Part shown: piece by piece, positions 1 to 8,385 of the stretch
Layout: every line of letters begins with the position of its first letter
Position numbering within the stretch: position 1 is the first letter of the stretch
Assembly (NCBI GenBank): GCA_031286385.1
Contig: JAITUJ010000044.1
Coordinates: 1-36,719 of the forward strand
Source of the DNA: Clostridiales bacterium
GTDB lineage: Bacteria > Bacillota > Clostridia > Christensenellales > Pumilibacteraceae
DNA length: 36,719 nucleotides
Reading direction: 5' to 3'
Program-made: the position numbers and the translations under genes
The notes under the pieces: model-generated
The model's input: the letters and a program-made list of their open reading frames with translations, nothing else
Database searches by the model: none
Told to the model about the DNA's origin: nothing

Positions 1-1398
1 CTACTCTCAAACGCTTGAATATTTTTTTCCAAATTCATTAACGTTTTAGACTACTAAGGAATTACACTACTCTCAAACAAGTCCATTAGCACATTGACAA
101 GTCGGTGTGTTTTAGACTACTAAGGAATTACACTACTCTCAAACACTTGAATATTTTTTTCCAAATTCATTAACGTTTTAGACTACTAAGGAATTACACT
201 ACTCTCAAACTATAAAAAGTATTCTAGTATAATATCTTTTGTTTTAGACTACTAAGGAATTACACTACTCTCAAACAGCAAAAGATAGTAAAGTAGGCGG
301 ATTGCAGTTTTAGACTACTAAGGAATTACACTACTCTCAAACTCTTCATAAATAGAAAATGCTCTTTTAGTTGTTTTAGACTACTAAGGAATTACACTAC
401 TCTCAAACTAGATACCAATATACCCGAACTAAAAATAAGTTTTAGACTACTAAGGAATTACACTACTCTCAAACTCGACGGAACCGAAATCTTCTTCTTC
501 TCATGTTTTAGACTACTAAGGAATTACACTACTCTCAAACTTTTGCGGACTAGGCAAACAACTCGTAAAAGTTTTAGACTACTAAGGAATTACACTACTC
601 TCAAACATAGGTGATGGTAGTGGTGCTTGTGCATTAGTTTTAGACTACTAAGGAATTACACTACTCTCAAACAGACACATTTGGCACAATATATGTAGAT
701 GAGTTTTAGACTACTAAGGAATTACACTACTCTCAAACAGTTTCAAAAGTTTTATAATTTCTATTTATGTTTTAGACTACTAAGGAATTACACTACTCTC
801 AAACATGCCAGTATATTCGGTTCCAGGTTTGATTGTTTTAGACTACTAAGGAATTACACTACTCTCAAACATGTTCACATGGACTTTTACAATAGTAGAG
901 GTTTTAGACTACTAAGGAATTACACTACTCTCAAACTAGCTTCTACAACATGTATTATGATGTGATGTTTTAGACTACTAAGGAATTACACTACTCTCAA
1001 ACATCAACTATATAATCAATATCTAACACCGTGTTTTAGACTACTAAGGAATTACACTACTCTCAAACATCTTTATACAATTTATAATCATTAAATCTGT
1101 TTTAGACTACTAAGGAATTACACTACTCTCAAACCTCTGTTACTGTGTTCATCATCAGGGTCAAGTTTTAGACTACTAAGGAATTACACTACTCTCAAAC
1201 TAAACTAGTTAATTCATAATTTTCTATTCTGTTTTAGACTACTAAGGAATTACACTACTCTCAAACAAATTGTACAACAATATTTTGGGACAAGGTGTTT
1301 TAGACTACTAAGGAATTACACTACTCTCAAACATCGCTTGTGAATAAAATTGAAATTCTTTTGTTTTAGACTACTAAGGAATTACACTACTCTCAAAC
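1..1398 (-). CRISPR. Type II-A CRISPR array, truncated at left edge
   Basis: One partial repeat (1-12) and 21 full 36-bp repeats start at 43 and then every 66 bp; the last is 1363-1398. All 21 spacers are 30 bp. Repeats look identical in every unit I checked. Read on the minus strand, the repeat begins GTTTGAGAGTAGTGTAA and ends TAGTCTAAAAC. Minus-strand transcription is supported by three things: a good promoter at 1455-1483, a leader ending CTTTGAG directly against repeat 1363-1398 (II-A leaders commonly end TTTGAG), and an anti-repeat in the tracrRNA that pairs with the minus-strand 5' half. The newest spacer is therefore 1333-1362, and the oldest spacers lie beyond base 1. No degenerate terminal repeat is seen, so the array continues to the left. 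Spacers 13-42 and 145-174 are near-duplicates. Confidence 0.98.
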
Positions 1399-1483
1399 CT
1401 CAAAGTTTAAAAATATACCAGCTTACCACTGGGCAAAACCTTATATGCATGTTAATTATATCATAAATCTACAAATTAGTCAA
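1399..1483 (-). promoter_or_regulatory. CRISPR leader and pre-crRNA promoter
   Basis: On the minus strand TTGACT (1478-1483), a 17-nt spacer and TATAAT (1455-1460, preceded by TGA) form a near-consensus sigma-A promoter. Its start is predicted near 1448, about 50 nt before the first repeat. The -35 hexamer overlaps the last codon and stop codon of csn2. The leader ends CTTTGAG against the repeat, resembling the leader-anchoring motif recognised by II-A Cas1-Cas2. The promoter match is seen; use as a leader is inferred from position and family knowledge. Confidence 0.85.
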
Positions 1484-2172
1484 CTTTTATAATATAATTC
1501 AAAGTTGTCTCTATCTATTATTATTGCTTCTAATGGTATATTAAATTGCTTTAAATCATCATCAAGTCTCTCCTCTATTATCACTAATGAAATATCATTG
1601 CTACTACAATGACTAAAAAATAATTGCAAATCTTGCTTTGATAAAAATTTTGTCAAGAATAAGAATATAAAAATATTTGTTTTTAAAAACTCTACATTTA
1701 CATTTACATATTCTATTAGTTTGAATAAAAAACTTGTATGATTTTCTTTTAGTTTTAAATCATATAATTTAAAAATACCTGCAACATCGATATCTTGTTC
1801 TAAAACTACACTATATCCAGTATCAAGTGCTACATTGCTCGTAAAGGTAAAAAGTCCCTGCGACAATTCTTGCAGCTCTCTTTCAAATTCTGGACCATTT
1901 GCAACACTAGTGCATTTTTTTATTAAAGCAGTTTGCAGTTTTTTTGAGTTAATAACAAATCCAGACAAATTGAATTCTATTGTACAACATTTTTCAATAC
2001 TCAATTCTTTTAAATCTTTAAACAATGCAAACTTACCATCCTTACCTTCACTTTGTTGTGAAAGCATTTGAACATAATTATACAGTATTGTAGGGCTCTC
2101 TACTGCTATCATACAAATTTGAGAAGGTTTTAATTCAAATTTCAACTCCCAATCTAGATATTTAAAATGCAT
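1480..2172 (-). CDS. csn2: CRISPR-associated protein Csn2 (type II-A)
   Basis: This 230-residue protein is assigned to Csn2, the II-A-specific adaptation factor that forms a tetrameric ring on DNA ends and works with Cas1, Cas2 and Cas9 in spacer capture. Evidence is its place as last gene before the leader, its length close to the roughly 220-residue streptococcal form, and a family-like pattern: a hydrophobic N-terminal strand segment, LSGFVINS near 70, a central acidic helical part, and a C-terminal strand segment DISLVIIEER near 195. The start ATG lies one base after the cas2 stop, with GGAGATAGAG upstream inside cas2, so it is translationally coupled. Its TGA stop forms part of the -35 box of the array promoter. 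Sequence identity to characterised Csn2 looks low, so context carries much of the call. Confidence 0.88.
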   Translation of the reverse strand: MHFKYLDWELKFELKPSQICMIAVESPTILYNYVQMLSQQSEGKDGKFALFKDLKELSIEKCCTIEFNLSGFVINSKKLQTALIKKCTSVANGPEFERELQELSQGLFTFTSNVALDTGYSVVLEQDIDVAGIFKLYDLKLKENHTSFLFKLIEYVNVNVEFLKTNIFIFLFLTKFLSKQDLQLFFSHCSSNDISLVIIEERLDDDLKQFNIPLEAIIIDRDNFELYYKS

Positions 2173-2173
2173 T

Positions 2174-2503
2174 TTACTCTATCTCCAACCACCTATCAAT
2201 ACTGTCTATAATTTTAGTTTGACTTTTGCCCACCATATATTCTATATCTGCAAACTGCTTTTCAGTCACTTGTAAACATTGAATATTCCCTTTTGGTGGC
2301 AAGTGTTTTCTCAAAGATACTTTTACAGCGTGCGCAGCGGATGCATTTAATACAAGCTTTGAATAAACCGAATATTGCGTCATGATAAAACCTGTTTTTA
2401 TCAAGTACTTATGGAATGATCTATAATTTTGCCCATCGCTATGCGTAATGGTAGGTAAATCAAAAAATATCATTAATCTCATATATCTATAACTCACTTT
2501 CAT
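2174..2503 (-). CDS. cas2: CRISPR-associated endonuclease Cas2
   Basis: This 109-residue Cas2 is the dimeric ferredoxin-fold bridge between two Cas1 dimers in the spacer integrase. It shows the II-A Cas2 signature MKVSYRYMRLMIFFDLPT, with the conserved strand and Asp at FFDLP, then a YRSFHKYLIKTGFIMTQYSVYSK block and PPKGNIQCLQVTEKQF. I chose ATG 2503 because the protein then starts like streptococcal Cas2 (SYRYMR). A longer reading from 2560 only adds residues overlapping cas1. The gene overlaps cas1 by 17 nt. GGGAG lies immediately before this ATG, unusually close, so coupling to cas1 translation, or use of the ATG at 2476, remains possible. Confidence 0.95.
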   Translation of the reverse strand: MKVSYRYMRLMIFFDLPTITHSDGQNYRSFHKYLIKTGFIMTQYSVYSKLVLNASAAHAVKVSLRKHLPPKGNIQCLQVTEKQFADIEYMVGKSQTKIIDSIDRWLEIE

Positions 2504-3371
2504 CTCCCAACAAAAAACTTTGAATGTGCGGCATTTTTTTACTATCACCACATAACACACTCAATACACCTCGCACATACAGCCGTAAACAATCGTCAAA
2601 ATAATACTCTTTGTCTTGTATTTTTATTTTAGCCGTTAGTATCTTTTTTGCGTGTAATTTGATATTTGCGCCTTGCTCTAATGACAAGATATGCAAGTCT
2701 AGTATTGGTCTAAAAGTTTCCATCAAATCACTTGCTAAATTATAGTGATTGAACTGATTAATGTGGTGTATACCTATTTGTGTAATAAAACCTGCTACAA
2801 CTATTTCCCTTGCTACACTGCTCAACAAGATTGCATATCCATAGTTTAACGCTGCGTTGATTTCACCATCTAATCTCCTGTCAAAGTCCATGCCAAACAA
2901 TGCATTAAAATAAACTTTGGCAGAATGTCCTTCTCTATTTGTCGTGTCACCCAACTCTACTTGTTCAATGTATTCCCTAAGCATTTTGCACTCATTGACT
3001 TTTTCATTGTATTGCAACACTTTTGATTGCCAAAGAATCTTATCTTTTATTATTTGTTGCCAAACTAAATTTTTAATATCATCACTCCATTGACTTTGCT
3101 TTTTGACACTTAGACTAGTTTGGTAATTTGCATAGTATGGTACTACGCTAGACAGAGGCAAATGTTTTTCGTCACAAAATACTATATTGACATTACTTTT
3201 TGTCAACTGCATCAGTGCTTGCGTAGTGATGGCACTTTGTGTTGTTTCCAACACAAGCGTGCCTATCTCATCTAGCAGAATCCACTTTTCTTGCTCTGTT
3301 CTTATAATCAACCAGTTTAATCTTGTTTCTATTTTCCCCCTACCCTTTACGACTACTGTTCTAAATCCCAT
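2487..3371 (-). CDS. cas1: CRISPR-associated integrase Cas1 (type II-A)
   Basis: This 294-residue Cas1 is the metal-dependent integrase that inserts spacers at the leader end. Its N-terminus FRTVVVKGRGK matches the II-A type. The metal-binding residues expected for the family are visible: Glu147 in REGHSAKVYF, His203 in GIHHINQFNHYNLASDL and Glu218 in LMETFRP. The spacing of 15 between His and the second Glu is the same as in S. pyogenes Cas1 (205/220). The gene overlaps cas9 by 19 nt at its start and cas2 by 17 nt at its end. AAAGGA lies about 10 nt before the ATG, so all four cas genes are probably one coupled transcript. Confidence 0.97.
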   Translation of the reverse strand: MGFRTVVVKGRGKIETRLNWLIIRTEQEKWILLDEIGTLVLETTQSAITTQALMQLTKSNVNIVFCDEKHLPLSSVVPYYANYQTSLSVKKQSQWSDDIKNLVWQQIIKDKILWQSKVLQYNEKVNECKMLREYIEQVELGDTTNREGHSAKVYFNALFGMDFDRRLDGEINAALNYGYAILLSSVAREIVVAGFITQIGIHHINQFNHYNLASDLMETFRPILDLHILSLEQGANIKLHAKKILTAKIKIQDKEYYFDDCLRLYVRGVLSVLCGDSKKMPHIQSFLLGDESEL

Positions 3372-6300
3372 GTCAATTGTGTCCTTTTTTCTTCTTGTAA
3401 ATTTAACTTATTACTTGCATCTAATCCCCTTTTATACACAGTAATTTCTTCATCTTTCAACTTATTGACTACTATTTTATGTGACTTTAAACCTGTTATG
3501 GATTGCTTGACGATTGTCAGTGGGTAATTTATCTTTTTATTTGTCACTCGTATTCTACCTTCACGATCGTTTCTATAACCTATTTTTGTTAAATCAAATG
3601 CCTCAGCATTGGCACCCAATCCAACAAACAAATTATATAACTGTATAACTTGGTCTTCAACGGATAAATCTTTAAAAGTATCTAATTTGTCTTCTAGCTT
3701 TTTTGCTATACCAGGCAAGGCAAATCCACTTAGTTTTTGTGTATTTTCATTGCCATACAATTTTTTAAGTTTTAAAATTATCTTTTCAAACAATGCTACA
3801 TTTTCCTCTCTTACCAATGAGGTTTCTTTTATCTCAATTATTTCACGACGGATATTGTATGATTTACAAACCCTATTTATTTTTTCATCTACATTGGAGT
3901 CTTTATTGATTATAATTTCCTGTCTCTTTTTTCCAGCAAAAAAAGCAATCTTTTTGCTAAGTACAATTTTATCACTTCTATAATCGTACTGTTCTATCTT
4001 TTTGCCCTTAGCTTCTTTTGATTTTTTTTGATACTGGCTTATCAATCTAATATATCTCAAACTCTTGTTATCATCATCCATATGCAATTCCATTGCATTA
4101 TGAAATTCTAGACTCCCCCCTACAAGTCTCAATCGCATATTGGCAACAATACACAGAGAATACATAGGTATCTTTTCTAAGATAATTTTAGGATTTTTAA
4201 AGCTTAATCCTTCTTTTAATTGCTCAATCTTTTTATCATATTTTAGTTTATCCCAGCTCTTGCTTTGCAAAATTGCAATAGGTACCCACTCCAATTGTCG
4301 TTGTACTTTTTTATTTTTACCACTTCCTTTTTCTATATCATGTTCTACTATCATCATATAGGCCGTTTTAATACCTTCATAATATCCATATTTGCGTGTA
4401 TCCTTTAAAGGATTACCTTCGCCTTTTCTTGAAATTGCTTTTTCATTGGCAACAAATTTATCATCACAAATCTTACCACTTAGCCATGCTTTTTGCCTAA
4501 ATATAGTGCTTTTTACATTAATTTTAAACATCTGACCACTATTTGTCTGCGTTTTTTTGGAGACTGGCAAATTGACAAACTTTAAAACTTTTTTAATTTG
4601 ATACAAGGTTGTACCCTCACTGTATTCATAGGTGCGTTTTTCTTCATCATATTCGGATGCTATCCACGCCCCTTCGACATCTCTATCATACATAAAATCA
4701 GGGTTACGAAACTTATACCCTTCTACATTGTGCATATAAAACTTTTTATTGTACAGGGTATTCCATATATTGCCTACCACTATATTTAAATAGGCATCAT
4801 GCGCGTGATGGTAGTTGTTCAGTTCCCTTGACTTTAATAATCCAAACTTATTTCTAAAATCACTTACATTTCTTGCTTTGCTGTATACGACGACTTGTCT
4901 TTTTTTATCACTTTGGCTTTTTTCATATTTGAGTTGTAGCAACTCTGCCACTGCTTTTGTACTGTGGCCAGTAAACACAATATCTCTCTGTTTAAAACCC
5001 TCTAACTCTTTTGGTGTGAGGTCTTTTGTTCTAATTAAGTTGTTAAACTTATCCTTATCTATTAGGCCATTTTTTTTCCATTCTTTCCACATAGGAATCA
5101 GTTGGTCTTTATTTTTCCAAATTTCATTTGTATGTTTCAGTGGATAATTTTCGCCTTTTGATGTGTTTAATTCTCTTTTTACGAGTACCTTATTTTTTAT
5201 ACTGTCATTTTTTAGTTTAGCTTGTGGAATAATATGATCTATGTCATACCCAGTACTAAGCTCACTAATATTTATATTACCACCCGAATACGCACACTTG
5301 CCATTTTGCAAATAGTATAAATACAATCTCTCCCCTCTCAGCTGTTCATCTGTTTGCTTCTCCAACTGCTCTAATATGCTTTTATCTAATTTTAATTTTT
5401 TCAAAGCTGATTTTCGTGATTCTTTCCGTTCTTTTTCACCTACTTCTCTCGTCACCTCTATAAATATCCCATCAGGACTTTTTCCTAAATACTCTACAAG
5501 TTCGTCCACAACTTTCATAGCTTGCCAAACCGATCTTTTTACAGATGGCGCAGCATAGGATTGTTTGACCAAATCATCATAAAAATCTACAATCTGATCA
5601 ACTTTGTTTTTACTATCCAGCCAAGCTTTGATACCAAAATCATCGTGATTAATTAGCTCCATCAGATTATATTCTGTTTCCCACAGTAGCTGTATGATTG
5701 TAGGATTCTTAAAAGGCCTACCATCACCTTTTTCTGATTTGTCAATAAACTCTCCATTTATAGGTGAATTTAAAAATTCTTCACTAAGTTTACCAAAACC
5801 ACTAAAATTGAGCTTTTTGAGTTTTTTATAGCATTCTTCTCCCAAATTTGGATACTCTTTTTTGATAGAACTATACACTACATCTTTATCAGTGTGAAGA
5901 GCGTGCCTTAACAAGGCAAACTCCACAACCTTTCTGTGAGTCTGATTTGAGTCAATATCATCAAATATCTGTTTAGCCTGAATATAACTAGACAAGGTAG
6001 ATTTAAATAGTCCATTACCTCCTTTACCTTCTGTATCAAAACCACTTAGTTTTATATCATCACAACTTCTTTCTTTTTTTAGGTACTCCTTTATTTCTTT
6101 TTCTCTAACTGTTTTTTGTTTTTTAAATAATTCATTGAAGATACGCTGTTTTAAATCAAAAGGTATTCTCTCATCATCTATCCTTATGTTGTTTATCTCA
6201 TTGAGCACAGCAAACTTAGCATACAACAAACTGTGCTTTGGCAGTGTGCTCGCTTCTCTAATATAGGTGCATGTACCAAGCATTCTTTTTATAAACTGTT

Positions 6301-8095
6301 CACCACTTTTTTCTTTATCCACTACACTGTCAAAGTTCCAAGGAGTCATTACGCGTTTACCCTCTCTATTGGCTTTTTCCAGTTTCCAATTTTCTTCATT
6401 TCTCTCTATCCAAACGTGATATTTCTTGCTTTTGTCATCTTTATATTTTGGATTTGTGCGACCTACATAATAGGGCACTCTAAATGTCAGAATACTCATT
6501 ATTTTATCTTTTATAGTCATACCACAATCAATATCTACTTCTTTATCTATCAAACCATATTCTTGACTAAGTGACAATATTCTATCCAGTTCTATTTGGT
6601 GCACTTGATGTGGTATTGTACCATTTTTACCACTTCTCAACTTTGACAAAAATAAATTGTTTGACATATCCTTAAAACAATCTACAATGCTATACTCTTC
6701 ATGATTTTCATCTTTATGACAGAAAGTAAACTTTTTACCTATTTTGTCCTTTATATAAATGTCGCCATCTTCCACTGTAATATCTTTAAAGTCTATTTTT
6801 ATATTTTCTTTAAATATCACTTTTTTGATAAATTCATAAAATTGCTCTTGTGTAGATTTTTTATAGGTAGATTTGGTGCCATTAAGCAAATTGCTACCTA
6901 TAAAACTGGCATAATTGTGGTGCTCATTTGCTACTTTTCTAAATGCATCATAATACAATTTAGTGCTGTTAACACTGTCCAAAGATTTCGTTAACGCTTT
7001 TAAAAAAGACAATTGGGTATGATGGCTATCAAATCTATCTTTCATAGCTTGTGAAATGCTGGTCTTGCCTTTTAGCAATTTCACTAAAACTGCCCAATCA
7101 TACATATCTTTTAGTAAGCTAATTAGTGCAAACTCATCTTCATTCAGAATGCTTTGCAACTTTTCAATATCCTTTTCCAATTTATCTGATGCTTGCTCAA
7201 AATCCAACTTTTCTATTTCTGCATCTTTAAAAAACTCCCCGTCTCTATCTACAAACAAATCGACAAGTTTTACGGTTGACCCTATAATGCTTTTTAATAT
7301 TGTGTCTACTATCTTTTTTGTATCTTTAAACGGCTTTTCACTATACCTGTCCCCAATTGTAATTTTACACAATTCTTCTAGCTTAACTTTTTTAAATTTT
7401 TTATCATCTTTCAATACATCTAAAACTTTATTAAAATCACTTATATCAAAAGAAACCTCTGCAAAACATGTTGTGTCTTCACTGTCGCAAAATTTATCAA
7501 ACCATGCATTTAATTTTTCAAAATATTTTACTCCTAATTCTGATACATCAAAATTTTGTCCTGACTTGATTTCCGTTTCATATAAGAAATGTCCACGGTT
7601 TTTTAAAATATGATGACAGGCTAAATACACCAGTCTTATATCAGGCACACTTTGCTTATAGTTCTTTTCATCTTGCAAATGGTGCCTTAGATGGTATACT
7701 GTGTCAAACTTAGCAAAGAAGTTTTTATCTTTAAATTCGTTATCAGCAAACAGTGAATTTAAATCCAGCCCATTGTCTACCGCTTGCTTGTCCTCTTGCC
7801 AATATGCAGAAGCCTGCAAGCGTTTAAAAAACAACTTGTCCACCTTTTGGATATATGGACTAAGCAACTCTTGCAAAAGTGTTAGTCTGTACTTTACTCT
7901 TGCCATTCTAACTTTGTTGGCTCGCTTTACTCTGCGCTCTTTTGCTGGTTGCGCTTCTTCAAATAGTCGCACCCCCAATGTAGGCTGACCACCTACTTTA
8001 TAAGGTTGATAGTTTTCATCTGTTGCTGCCCAGCCTACACTAGTTGTGCCCATGTCAAGCCCTACATATAGCTTTTTATTATCACCTCTTGTCAT
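3353..8095 (-). CDS. cas9: Cas9 endonuclease, large II-A form (1580 aa)
   Basis: Cas9 is the RNA-guided effector that cuts DNA using crRNA and tracrRNA. Visible parts in order: RuvC-I with Asp14 in GLDMGTTSVG; an arginine-rich bridge helix at 53-70; a REC lobe with YLACHHILKNRGHFL; RuvC-II with Glu880 in IFIEVTREVG; HNH with Asp953-His954 and Asn977; RuvC-III HHAHD at 1096-1100; and a C-terminal PAM-interacting domain ending in KQSITGLKSHK. The spacings His954-Asn977 (23) and His954-Asp1100 (146) equal those of SpyCas9, so the nuclease core is intact. The protein is about 210 residues longer than SpyCas9, with about 114 extra before HNH and about 98 after RuvC-III. Arg1514-Ile-Arg1516 align by spacing with the SpyCas9 PAM-reading arginines. 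AAGGAG sits 9-10 nt before the ATG. The last codons overlap cas1. Confidence 0.98.
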   Translation of the reverse strand: MTRGDNKKLYVGLDMGTTSVGWAATDENYQPYKVGGQPTLGVRLFEEAQPAKERRVKRANKVRMARVKYRLTLLQELLSPYIQKVDKLFFKRLQASAYWQEDKQAVDNGLDLNSLFADNEFKDKNFFAKFDTVYHLRHHLQDEKNYKQSVPDIRLVYLACHHILKNRGHFLYETEIKSGQNFDVSELGVKYFEKLNAWFDKFCDSEDTTCFAEVSFDISDFNKVLDVLKDDKKFKKVKLEELCKITIGDRYSEKPFKDTKKIVDTILKSIIGSTVKLVDLFVDRDGEFFKDAEIEKLDFEQASDKLEKDIEKLQSILNEDEFALISLLKDMYDWAVLVKLLKGKTSISQAMKDRFDSHHTQLSFLKALTKSLDSVNSTKLYYDAFRKVANEHHNYASFIGSNLLNGTKSTYKKSTQEQFYEFIKKVIFKENIKIDFKDITVEDGDIYIKDKIGKKFTFCHKDENHEEYSIVDCFKDMSNNLFLSKLRSGKNGTIPHQVHQIELDRILSLSQEYGLIDKEVDIDCGMTIKDKIMSILTFRVPYYVGRTNPKYKDDKSKKYHVWIERNEENWKLEKANREGKRVMTPWNFDSVVDKEKSGEQFIKRMLGTCTYIREASTLPKHSLLYAKFAVLNEINNIRIDDERIPFDLKQRIFNELFKKQKTVREKEIKEYLKKERSCDDIKLSGFDTEGKGGNGLFKSTLSSYIQAKQIFDDIDSNQTHRKVVEFALLRHALHTDKDVVYSSIKKEYPNLGEECYKKLKKLNFSGFGKLSEEFLNSPINGEFIDKSEKGDGRPFKNPTIIQLLWETEYNLMELINHDDFGIKAWLDSKNKVDQIVDFYDDLVKQSYAAPSVKRSVWQAMKVVDELVEYLGKSPDGIFIEVTREVGEKERKESRKSALKKLKLDKSILEQLEKQTDEQLRGERLYLYYLQNGKCAYSGGNINISELSTGYDIDHIIPQAKLKNDSIKNKVLVKRELNTSKGENYPLKHTNEIWKNKDQLIPMWKEWKKNGLIDKDKFNNLIRTKDLTPKELEGFKQRDIVFTGHSTKAVAELLQLKYEKSQSDKKRQVVVYSKARNVSDFRNKFGLLKSRELNNYHHAHDAYLNIVVGNIWNTLYNKKFYMHNVEGYKFRNPDFMYDRDVEGAWIASEYDEEKRTYEYSEGTTLYQIKKVLKFVNLPVSKKTQTNSGQMFKINVKSTIFRQKAWLSGKICDDKFVANEKAISRKGEGNPLKDTRKYGYYEGIKTAYMMIVEHDIEKGSGKNKKVQRQLEWVPIAILQSKSWDKLKYDKKIEQLKEGLSFKNPKIILEKIPMYSLCIVANMRLRLVGGSLEFHNAMELHMDDDNKSLRYIRLISQYQKKSKEAKGKKIEQYDYRSDKIVLSKKIAFFAGKKRQEIIINKDSNVDEKINRVCKSYNIRREIIEIKETSLVREENVALFEKIILKLKKLYGNENTQKLSGFALPGIAKKLEDKLDTFKDLSVEDQVIQLYNLFVGLGANAEAFDLTKIGYRNDREGRIRVTNKKINYPLTIVKQSITGLKSHKIVVNKLKDEEITVYKRGLDASNKLNLQEEKRTQLTWDLEQ

Positions 8096-8161
8096 TATAT
8101 CATTCTCCTTTTTTAAATTGATTTTCTACCATAATTTCAGCATATTTATCTTTCAGTATAA

Positions 8162-8177
8162 TTACAAAATTTTGTAA
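8162..8177. promoter_or_regulatory. Perfect 16-bp palindrome upstream of cas9
   Basis: TTACAAAATTTTGTAA is a perfect inverted repeat in the 104-bp gap between the cas9 start (8095) and the tracrRNA -35 box (8199). On the minus strand a TATACT-like -10 follows it directly, so it sits where an operator for cas9 would be. Being A/T rich, it could arise by chance. Binding by a regulator is inference. Confidence 0.4.
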
Positions 8178-8198
8178 AATATTTTTTTATAAAATCCA

Positions 8199-8227
8199 TT
8201 GACTTTTTTTAAGTAATATGTTATTAT
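8199..8227 (+). promoter_or_regulatory. tracrRNA promoter
   Basis: TTGACT (8199-8204), a 17-nt spacer ending ATGT, and TATTAT (8222-8227) form a near-consensus sigma-A promoter with a TGn extended -10. Initiation about 7 nt after the -10 falls at 8234, exactly the first base of the anti-repeat. Confidence 0.88.
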
Positions 8228-8233
8228 ATACAT

Positions 8234-8385
8234 AAGGATTTACACTAACGAGTTCAAATAACAATCTTGTACCTAAATTTAGTCACATTGTTTGTGACAT
8301 ACATAAAAACATTAAATTTATTTGATATATTATAACATATTTTGAATAATTTGTAAACAAAAATGACACCAGTTTTGTTTTTTAT
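8234..8385 (+). ncRNA. tracrRNA
   Basis: The 5' end (8234-8259) is an anti-repeat for the minus-strand repeat. A lower stem of 6 bp (8254-8259 with repeat bases 1-6, one G-U), an internal bulge (ACGAGU against GAG) and an upper stem of 13 of 14 bp (8234-8247 with repeat bases 10-23) form the usual II-A duplex. The bulge-flanking ACGAGTTCAAAT resembles tracrRNAs paired with GTTTGAGAG-type repeats. Downstream are a short ACAA-UC-UUGU hairpin at the nexus position, CUAAAUUUAG, and a 6-bp hairpin GTCACA/TGTGAC (8282-8298). The 3' end is uncertain: I end it at the A/T-rich terminator near 8385, but processing close to 8300 or read-through to 8553 is possible. It is divergent from cas9. Confidence 0.88.
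8355..8385 (+). terminator. Possible tracrRNA terminator
   Basis: AAACAAAA (8355-8362) and TTTTGTTT (8373-8380) form an 8-bp stem with a 10-nt loop, followed by TTTATTT. It contains only one G-C pair, so it is weak. Confidence 0.45.

Noticed and set aside
699-965. 88-residue plus-strand ORF with repeated FRLLRNYTTLK blocks
   Set aside because: It is translation through four CRISPR repeats (66 bp is a multiple of 3), not a gene.
1-1398. Plus-strand transcription of the array, because the plus-strand repeat starts GTTTTAGA like the S. pyogenes repeat
   Set aside because: The leader, promoter, cas gene direction and tracrRNA anti-repeat all fit the minus strand, where the repeat starts GTTTGAGAGTAGTG.
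3609-7988. Several plus-strand ORFs of 60-185 codons opposite cas9
   Set aside because: They are antisense shadows of cas9 with Phe/Ser/Leu-rich composition and no ribosome binding sites.
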